A stretch of DNA of 64,000 bases from Heterohyrax brucei (Eukaryota > Chordata > Mammalia > Hyracoidea > Procaviidae): positions 7,043,501 through 7,107,500 of the forward strand of contig CM053154.1 in the NCBI GenBank assembly GCA_028571685.1, in the 5' to 3' direction. The notes beneath the pieces were generated by a model. That model ran no database searches. It saw only the letters and a program-made list of their open reading frames with translations, and had not been told where the DNA came from. Each line of letters begins with the position of its first letter. Position 1 is the first letter of the stretch. A program made the translations under genes and the position numbers. This document shows positions 56,683-64,000 of this stretch, piece by piece.

Positions 56683-56740
56683 AACCAAGCCCACAGCTGT
56701 CACGTCGATTCTAACTCACAGCGACCCTATAGAGACTGAT
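56683..56740 (-). mobile_element. SINE tail fragment
   Basis: CACGTCGATTCTAACTCACA then GCGACCCTATAGAGACTGAT: 3' end of a minus-oriented SINE, head absent. Confidence 0.8.
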
Positions 56741-57439
56741 GTCCACTAACAAGGAGGCAGGAAGGCACTCAAATGGTCCCAGCTGAATCCAGGCCAGAAA
56801 AACACACCTTTCCCCAGCTGTGGAGATCATAGGCAGCTGGGTTTTAACTCACCTTTGACCTACTTTAAACCCTCTGTATCCCCCAAGGAGCCCATGTTCA
56901 CTAAACACCGTGGTTCACGTTCACCACTGGAAGAGCGACCTCACCGCGAGCTGGAGGGGCCCAGCCAGGCTTCGGGATTCCGCGTGATTCCAAAGACCAG
57001 AAAGACGCTTCCCTGATTCCTGAAGACCCCATAGCTCAGACACAGCAGCGCAAATGATCAAAACAAAGGAGTCTTTCTGCCTCCCACGGGTGTTTTCTAG
57101 TGCTTCAGGTTACATTAAACAGCAAGCACTTGCCCAGGCTAACGATATTAGAAGGTAGCTCCTTAGTGAATATTGTCTGTGCCAAACAATAGCTCCACCC
57201 TGATTCTCTTCAATGAATTGATTTAGATTTGTTGCTTTCATGACTTTTATTCCATCTTGAAACCTAGAAACTCTTCCCTTTCAATTATACACGGATTTAA
57301 CCCAAGATCCATCCACCTTTAGCTGGTCTCTACTCAAACATCATGTTTCTGTTTATTATTTATTATTTGTTTCTTACTTATCTCTGAGACTCTCCACAGA
57401 CATATCTCCCACTATCTAGAGAGCAACGTGTTCAAGGAG
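56741..57439. other. Unique intronic sequence with a weak L2-like end
   Basis: Nothing firm. 57320-57430 (CTACTCAAACATCATGTTTC, ATTTATTATTTGTTTCTTAC) weakly resembles a LINE2 3' region. Confidence 0.4.
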
Positions 57440-57449
57440 AAAGAAAACA

Positions 57450-57610
57450 CAGAACCCACTGCCATCAAGTCAATTCCCATTCATACCGACCCTATAGGAC
57501 AGAGCAGAACTGCCCTATAGCTTCCAAGGAGCACCTGGTGGATCTGAACTGCTGGCCTTTTGGCTAGCAGTCGTAGCTCCTAACCATAACACCACCATGG
57601 CTTTCTGTAC
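57450..57610 (-). mobile_element. Afrotherian SINE with target duplication
   Basis: CATCAAGTCAATTCCCATTC, CTATAGGACAGAGCAGAACT, CCTTTTGGCTAGCAGTCGTA, AACACCACCATGGCTTTC. Flanks AAAGAAAACA (57440) and AAAGAAGACA (57611). Confidence 0.93.
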
Positions 57611-57620
57611 AAAGAAGACA

Positions 57621-58419
57621 TGACTCTATCGCAAAGGCCTGAGGTGTATCTACCAGCCGTGAGGTTTCTGGCAAATAGCCTCGGCAGCCATGGTTTTCTC
57701 TCTGTGAACTGGGGCTGACACGTATGGGGCAGGACTGTTTACAGAACAGTTGAAAATGTTCACAAAGCATGTAGCACTTGGCCAGTGCTCAGATGGCAAA
57801 AGCTGCAGGGTTTAAAGTCAAATGCGCACACATTGTGTGCCCCAGGCCCACACAATGGGCCCATCATAATCCTAACCCATGACAACATGTATTAAAACGG
57901 CTTCTTCATAAACCCATGGGAAGGGAAGTCCCAGTAGCTCCTCCTCCTGCAGATGGAAATCCTACTTAAGAATCTCCATTACTTTTTCACATACCAATAG
58001 AAGAGCAAAATAATTCAATTAATTTAACTAAGGGGAAAACACAGAAACATGAACTGCTAAACCCAGTTATTACAAGCTAAAAACTCCCTCACAGACTACT
58101 ATACAATTAAGTTTGTGAACTTGCTACCTTGCCACTGTGTGCAATGGTCATTCCAGAAAGAATTCCAAAATTGCTGTGAAGAGTAGACTAGACACTGGCA
58201 TTTGTGCATAGCTTCCCAAGGGGAATACTTAGAAGGTAACTGCAGTGATATTCAGCAATGAAGTACGTAGCACTTAGAACAATTAAGTTCATGGACTTAA
58301 CTGTCAAACCTCATAAATGGGTCTGTCCTCTGTCCCTTTAAACTGGCTATCAACACTACTAAGTTAGATAAAATCTCTAACAGAGTCAATGACTTTACCT
58401 TCCTTTGAAAATGGATAGT
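57621..58419. other. Unique intronic sequence
   Basis: No recognised repeat, gene or RNA. Confidence 0.45.
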
Positions 58420-59025
58420 GCTTTGCTATTGTGGACAGTGCTACAATAAACATTGGTGTGCCTGAATCTGTTCCTGTGACAGCTTTTATGTCTCTAGTAC
58501 ATATTCCCCGGAGTAGGTTTGCTAGATCATGTGGTATTTCTATTTCTAGGTTTTAAGAAAACACTAAAGCCATTTCCAAAGTGGTTGTACCATTTTACAT
58601 TCCCACCAGCAGTGCAGAAGAGTTCCAGTTTCTCCACAACCCCTCCAACATCTATTCTGTGTCTTTTGGATTAATGCCAACCTTGTTGGGGCAAGACGGT
58701 ATCTCATTGTAGCTTTGATCTGGATTTCTCTAACGGCAAATGACTGGGAGCATTGCCTCAAATTAACATCCTGGATGTCTTGTTTGGTGACGTGCCTGTT
58801 CATATCCTTTACCTGTTTTTTAATTGGGTTACTTGTCTTTTTCTTGTTGAGCTTCTGCAGTACCTTGTAAATTACGGAGATTACATGCCGATCAAATTCA
58901 TGGTAGCCCAAAATTCTTTCCCAGTCTGCAGGTAGTCTTTTTACTCTTTTGGTGCAGTGTTTGGATAAGCATAAGTGTTTCATTTTTAGCAATTTCCAGT
59001 TATCTGTTTTCTTTGAAAACAATGC
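58420..59025 (-). mobile_element. L1 ORF2 C-terminal fragment
   Basis: Frame 58564-59022 on the minus strand covers the segment before and including the Cys/His cluster of L1 ORF2: HVISVIYKVLQKLNKKKTSN, TMRYRLAPTRLALIQKTQN, GTLLHCWWECKMVQPLWK. One frame change separates it from the rest of the C-terminus at 58420-58563. No 3' UTR is attached. Sense to FANK1. Confidence 0.9.
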
Positions 59026-59914
59026 TTTTTAACAAACATGAGTCACCTCTGTAGGTGAGTTAACTCCATGGTGCTCGTGAAGTGTGGCCCATGAAACAGC
59101 ACAGGCCTTGTCCAAACGCTTGTTGGAAACACAGCATGTTGGGGCCACCATACCTCAACTAAGCCCTCTGCATGTACACATCCCAGTTGGGGCCACACTG
59201 GACCAACACACACCACTGACTGACCATACTGGGTGAAAGAACAAGCCTGCCCATCCCTTGTTTTTGCCAGCTGGTTCCTGCCCTCTCGGCTCCCTCTACC
59301 CAGGCACCCCTCTGTGACTGGATGTGGGGAATTGCCAACAAGCAGCGCTTTCTGCCCTCACCTCCAGGCCTATCTCACTCGGGTTCTCACCCTCTTGTAC
59401 AGTGACCACCTACCTTCAGGACATTAAAGCCCTCACAAAGAGGTAAGGAGACGCAGGTCTCAGATTGTGGGTTCTCAGAGGGGTTTCCAGGTCTCCCATT
59501 TACTTCTTCTGAGAAATTCTACATGCCTCAGGGACGTCTGCACTGTGCACGCTGGAGACAGAGCATGAGCAAGACAGACTCGGTTCTTGTCATCACGAGA
59601 CTTACGGTCCAGCTGCGACTGGGTGTGATTACTACAGAAGAGGCAATTACTGAGATGAAGAAGCATAATGAGATACCAACTCAGAATATGGCATTCTTTG
59701 TCGAAAAAAAACACTTATTGCTTCCACGAAGAAAAAGAAAATTCATATCTCATAATGTGTACACAGGGAGTTTATAATCATCCTAATCATTTAAGTGACA
59801 GAAAATATTTGATGAATTACAATAAGAACTGGGTGCAGGTCAAAAGGTTCCTTGTGACACCCGTTGCTCAGCGGAAAGATTCATCCTCATCCCCAAACAT
59901 CCCTTCTGTAAAAT
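59026..59914. other. Unique intronic sequence with a weak L2-like patch
   Basis: Nothing firm. 59545-59620 (GAGCAAGACAGACTCGGTTC) is weakly L2-like. Confidence 0.4.
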
Positions 59915-60579
59915 TTTTATTTCCTTTGTTGTTTTTGTTGAGAACATACACAGCACAACGTACACCAAAGTAACGGTTTCTACCTGCACAGTTCAGTCAC
60001 AGCGATGACCTTCTTCGAGCCATACGGCCACTCTCACCTCCTTTCCTACAGTGTTCCTCCTCTGTGAACACAAACCCACACCTCCCTACGCTTCCCGTCT
60101 AATCATCTGAGTTGATTTGTCGGTTTGGAGCCCTGGTGGCACAGCAATGAAAGAGATCAAGTAATAACTAAAAGATCAGTAGTCTGAATCTACCAGCTGC
60201 TCCTTGGAAACCCTACGGGGGGCAGTTCTACAGTCCTTGTAAGGTTACTGTCAGTCTGAATTGACTCAGCGGCAGTGAGGTACTGTCGATTTGACTGCAT
60301 ATAATTTTTAAAAGAGAATAAAGCTCGAAACAGACATTCCTTACTAGTTAAACTATTGTTTGGTTTCAAGACTTCAAAGGATACTTTTGGTTTGAGATTT
60401 AAAGATTATCTCAGAGCAATAGTTTCAAGGATTAATCCAGCCTCCATAAAGGTCTGCAGTCAATGAGAATCTGAAATTCTGTTCTGCATTCTCCCCTTTT
60501 GATCAGGTTTCTTGCTGTAGCATCTTCAGTCAAAAGAACACCCTCTGCACGTGGTGTGTGTACTTTATGGTTTTCTCTC
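59915..60579 (-). mobile_element. L1-type 3' UTR element split by SINE
   Basis: Second copy of the element at 24975-26205: AACATACACAGCACAACGTA and AGTTCAGTCACAGCGATGAC, then after the SINE GACATTCCTTACTAGTTAAA, GAGATTTAAAGATTATCTCA and GAAATTCTGTTCTGCATTCT. Orientation follows the other copy. Confidence 0.65.
60126..60283 (+). mobile_element. Afrotherian tRNA-derived SINE
   Basis: GGAGCCCTGGTGGCACAGCA head, CTGAATCTACCAGCTGCTCC, tail TCTGAATTGACTCAGCGGCA. Flanks TGTCGGTTT and TGTCGATTT form a probable target duplication. Interrupts the L1-type element. Confidence 0.92.
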
Positions 60580-60800
60580 TGTACGTGAGGCTGTCCCTCT
60601 GGTTTCTTCCTAGAGGAGATGGGAGAGGATGGCGAGCAGGGGAAAAGTGTTGGTTGAATAGATACTGGAAGTCAAGAATGGAAAAGAAGAGCATCCTGTC
60701 ATGGTGTGAGGAGAGCAGATAGAGTTGCAGAGAGGTGGGTAAGGAAAATTGACTTGGATTGCAAACTTCTACTTAATCACAATTAAAAAAAAAAACTTAA
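60580..60800 (+). mobile_element. L1 3' UTR terminal fragment
   Basis: AGGAGATGGGAGAGGATGGC, GTTGGTTGAATAGATACTGG, TGACTTGGATTGCAAACTTC, then a poly-A run at about 60786-60797. Heavily 5'-truncated. Confidence 0.75.
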
Positions 60801-61299
60801 AGAAAGGAAGAACATCCTCTTTTGTTAATGGGTATCCTCAGACATCTTCATTTTGTTGATCAGTTTCAGATTTACCTATTTGTTTTCCTGGATCTTGCTT
60901 CATGGTTTATTTCAAGCGTCACCTGTGCAGGAGTTGTGCAGCAGTACACCCCGCTTATGCTGTGTCTCGTTTACTTTTCACAAGAGTCCTGCAAGACAGG
61001 TCATATGAGTCTCTCTCCTGGCACAGGCCAAGTAGCATGAGACTCAGAGCTGCCACCACTTGCCCAGTCAGAGCCCACCCTGGCCACCAGGTGGGTCTGA
61101 TTCTAATGCCCATCGAGGTTCCAGTACGCCACGCTGCCTCCTTGCCCTGTCACGCTGTTGGCATAGTGACAACTTTGTCAATTAACTCATCTTTAACTAA
61201 AAGTAAACATATGCCACTTGCAAGCAGTGGGGGCCCAGACTATTATCACAGGAGCAAGTTTTAGTGAAAACAGCAGTGGGAAACCAGCCTGACTCACAA
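60801..61299. other. Unique sequence with a weak MIR-like patch
   Basis: 60960-61090 (CTTTTCACAAGAGTCCTGCA, CACTTGCCCAGTCAGAGCCC) vaguely follows the complement of a MIR. The rest is unassigned. Confidence 0.4.
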
Positions 61300-61407
61300 G
61301 GAGGTTACCTGTAATCAAGTTACCACCTGACAACTGATTAGCCAGTGGTGCACGGAGGTTATCTGTAATCAAGATACCATCTGACATCTGATTAGCCTGC
61401 TTGGACA
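61300..61407 (+). repeat. Two-unit tandem repeat, 54-bp period
   Basis: GGAGGTTACCTGTAATCAAG at 61300 and GGAGGTTATCTGTAATCAAG at 61354, each followed by (T/A)TACCA(C/T)CTGACA(A/T)CTGATTAGCC. Few mismatches. 61408-61689 is unassigned. Confidence 0.92.
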
Positions 61408-61689
61408 CGGAGCGCCTGGCCCCCGGACAGTCCTCGCTCACAAGCACGACTGCTTTTCAGCAGACACCAAGGACTGAGCACAAGTGTCATGAGAAATCAG
61501 CAACAATTAAACCATGGGTGTGAGACTAAAGAGCGTTGAGAGTTACCTGTGGACTTCACTTCAGCTGCTGTGTCTAACTGCCTGATCAGAATAGCCGGCG
61601 ACCAGGAGGGCCACGTTTCCCTTAAAAGGCTCCATCCTTTTGCAGCTCCCTTACCAGGAAACAAAGACTCTTGATAATTGGGCTCATGT

Positions 61690-63385
61690 TGTTGCTGTTA
61701 GATGCCACTGAGTCGGTTCCGACTCATAATGATCCCGTGCACAACAGAACGAAACGCTGCCCAGTCCTGCGTCCCATGCCGTGTCCACAATCATTTTTAC
61801 GCTTCAGCCCATCACTGCAGCCACTGTGTCAATCCATCTTGTTGACAGTCTTCCTTTTTTTCACTGACTCTCCACTACCAGCATGATGTCCTTCTCCAAG
61901 GACTGATCCCTCCTGAAAACATGTGCAAAGAATGTAAGATGCAGTTTTGCCATCTTTGCTTCCAAGGAGCGCTGTGGTTGCACTTCTTCTAGAACAGATC
62001 TGTTTGTTCTTTTAGTGGTCCATGGTACATTCAATATTCTTCTCTGCCACCACAATTCAAAGGCAAACAGTTCTTCTGTCTTCCTCATTCATTGTCTAGC
62101 TTTTGCATGCATACAGCCTGACTGAAAACACCATGGCTTGGGTCAGGTGCACCTTAGTCTTCAAGGTGATGTCTTGCCTTTTCAATACTTTAAAGAGGTC
62201 CTTTGCAATAGATTTTCCCAATTCAATGCATCTTTTAATTTCCTGGCTGCTGTTTCCATGGGCATTGATTGTGGGGCCAAGGAAAACGAAATCCTTGACA
62301 AGCTCAATCCTTTCTCCACTGATCATGATGTCCCTTACTGGTCCAGGTGTAAGGATTTTTGTTTTCTTGACGTTGAGGTGTAATCCATGCTGAAGTCTGT
62401 GGTCTTTGATCTTTGTCAGTCAGTGCTTCAAATCCTCTTCACTTCCAGCAAGCACAATTGTGCCATCTGCATAACACATGCTGTTAACAAATCTTCTAGC
62501 AATTGTGATGCCTCATTTTTCCTCACATAGTCCAGTTTCTCAGATTATTTGCTTGCCATACAGACTGAAAAGGTATGATGAAAGGACACATCCTTGATGC
62601 ACACCCTTCCTGACTTTAAACCATGCAGTGTCCCCTTGTTCTGTTCACATGACTGCCTCTGGATCCATGTACCGATTTCTTAAAAGCACAACTAAGTGTT
62701 TTGGAATTCCTATTCTCCACAATGTTAGCCTAATTTGTTATGATCCACACAGTTGAATGCCTTTGCATCATCAATGAAACAGATAAACATTTGTCTGGTA
62801 TTCTTAGGTAATATCTATCCGACATCAGCAATGATATCCCTGGTTTCACATCCTCTTCTGAATCCAGCTTGAATTTCTGGCAGTTCCTTGTCAATGTACT
62901 CTTGTAGTCGCTTTTGAATGATCTGGATCAAAATTTTACTTGCATGTGATATTAACGATATTGTTTGGTAACTTCCACATTCAGTTGGGTCACCTTTCTT
63001 GGGAATAGCCACAAACATAGATCTCTTGCAGCTGGTCGGCCGGGTAGCCAGCCTCTAAATTTCTTGACACAGATGAGTGAGCATTTCCAGCTGCATCTGT
63101 TTGTCGGCACATCTCAATTGATATTCCATCAATTCCTGGAGTCTTGCTTTTTGCCAATGCCTTCAATCCAGCTTGGATTTCTTTCTTCAGTACCATTGGT
63201 TCCTGATCATATGCTATCTCTTCAGATGGCTGAACATCGACCAGGCCTTTCTGGTATAACGACTCTGTCTATCCCTTCCATCTGCTTTGATGGTCCCTGA
63301 GTCATTTACTAGTTTCCCTGTAGAATCCTTCACTATCACAACTCAAGTCTGGAATTCATTCTTCAGTTCTTTTGCCTAACTGGGC
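61690..63385 (-). mobile_element. RTE-clade LINE, 5'-truncated, RT to 3' end
   Basis: Read on the minus strand: part of the linker and RT (LPEIQAGFRRGCETRDIIAD near 62815-62890), active site MCYADG (GAT GGC at 62462-62467), HGLHLNVKKTKILTPGPVRD, MISGERIELVKDFVFLGPTI, NAHGNSSQEIKRCIELGKSI, LFKVLKRQDITLKTKVHLTQ, then HLTFFAHVFRRDQSLEKDIM and a 3' tail CCACTGAGTCGGTTCCGACT. Better preserved than the copy at 29425 and likely younger, but stops and frame breaks are present. The endonuclease is missing. Sense to FANK1. Confidence 0.9.
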
Positions 63386-64000
63386 TCATAGTTGACAGAC
63401 TTTTGTGTCTTGTGTTCTTATAACTTTTTACCCTTAATTCATGCATTGTTGCTATTATTCGGGAGTTTTGAAAATCTGGAATGTGTAGTTAACACCGATT
63501 CACACTGAAGTGAGACATTATATATTAAGCAGATAAAACATCGGTGCGAACAGTTCAAGTTATTAACCAGGATGTTTCTGTGATCAGCGCTTCTACCGCT
63601 GTAAGAGCTGGTTACAGTTCAAACGAGCTAGGCTACAGTATACACAAAGGAAACGAGTCAAGTCACTGAACTTTTCCAGAAAGGGGTCGTTTTTCCTTTC
63701 CCTGGAGCTTTAAGATCACAGAGAGAGAATGCTGGCAGAGCAAACACGTGAAAAGGAAGTGTCAGCGGACAGAAGGGAAGCAACAGTGACAGCCGAGCCA
63801 AGGGCAGAGGACGGCGGGAGAGGCTTATGTTTCTGTTGCGTTCTTCTCTAGAAAGGCCCTTGAGTTCATCTGTGCTGCAGCTGTTCGTCCTGAAACGTGG
63901 TTGGGCCAACAGGTGCTTCTCCTGTGCAAATAGTGCACTGGGAGGGGCTGCCTAGAGGAGCCTGGATCATGTTGGCCTTGGTGACAAAGATGCAGCCAGC
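63386..64000. other. Unique intronic sequence at right edge
   Basis: No recognised repeat, exon or CpG-dense promoter. Purine-rich near 63715-63815. Confidence 0.45.

Larger units (their letters stand above)
12027..64000 (-). other. FANK1: FANK1 intron 1, partial (at least 52 kb)
   Basis: All sequence upstream of exon 2 in transcript order. No CpG-dense promoter-like stretch and no match to the short exon 1 coding segment (expected start near MEPQR) were seen up to 64000, so exon 1 and the promoter are inferred to lie further right. In human the FANK1 promoter lies next to the divergent gene DHX32 (knowledge). A phase 1 intron, with one base of the first shared codon in exon 1. Content is almost wholly transposon remnants plus unique sequence. 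Confidence 0.75.

Noticed and set aside
62965..63300. Plus-strand frame of 111 codons near the right edge
   Set aside because: It is the opposite strand of the RTE reverse-transcriptase region.
63400..64000. Right edge considered as the start of the FANK1/DHX32 promoter region
   Set aside because: No CpG island and no exon 1 match; the promoter probably lies further right.

Overview
The window is mammalian nuclear DNA: low coding density, spliced exons and a dense layer of interspersed repeats. About 30 copies or fragments of one tRNA-derived SINE are present (B box close to GGTTCAAATCC, tail with GACTCATAGCGACCC). They lie alongside RTE-clade LINEs whose 3' ends resemble the SINE tail. I recognise this pairing as the Afrotherian SINE/RTE system, and the L1 3' UTR types look like elephant ones, so an elephant or close relative is the best guess. 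That identification comes from recognition of families, not from a search.

One host gene is supported. Two exons of FANK1 (fibronectin type III and ankyrin repeat domains 1) lie on the minus strand. Exon 2 is at 11852-12026 and exon 3 at 3010-3134, and together they encode most of the N-terminal FN3 domain. Both have canonical splice sites and matching phases. Exon 4 and the ankyrin exons lie below position 1. Exon 1 and its promoter were not found and probably lie above 64000. The window is therefore the start of intron 3 (1-3009), all of intron 2 (3135-11851) and at least 52 kb of intron 1.

The other gene-like item is a decayed processed pseudogene of ribosomal protein L31 (27790-28171, plus strand).

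Repeat layout: intron 2 holds an L2 broken into three parts by an MLT1-like LTR and a SINE+RTE block (about 6.7-9.0 kb), and a tail-to-tail SINE pair (10.8-11.2 kb). Intron 1 holds young L1 pieces (16.8-20.1, 21.8-24.3, 44.3-46.1, 55.5-56.4, 58.4-59.0 kb), a nearly complete RTE (29.4-32.3 kb), a 5'-truncated RTE (61.7-63.4 kb), six MaLR-like solo LTRs across the window (one with a perfect 5-bp target duplication at 40.5-41.1 kb), and older L1M, L2 and MIR remnants. Unique intronic sequence fills the rest.

I found no convincing new biological system. The most notable items are structural: a SINE dimer inside a single target duplication, a 42-bp RTE patch inside a SINE, large inverted L1 and SINE pairs inside the FANK1 pre-mRNA, a NAGNAG acceptor at exon 2, an in-register 54-bp tandem duplication, and a shared change in the RTE reverse-transcriptase catalytic motif.
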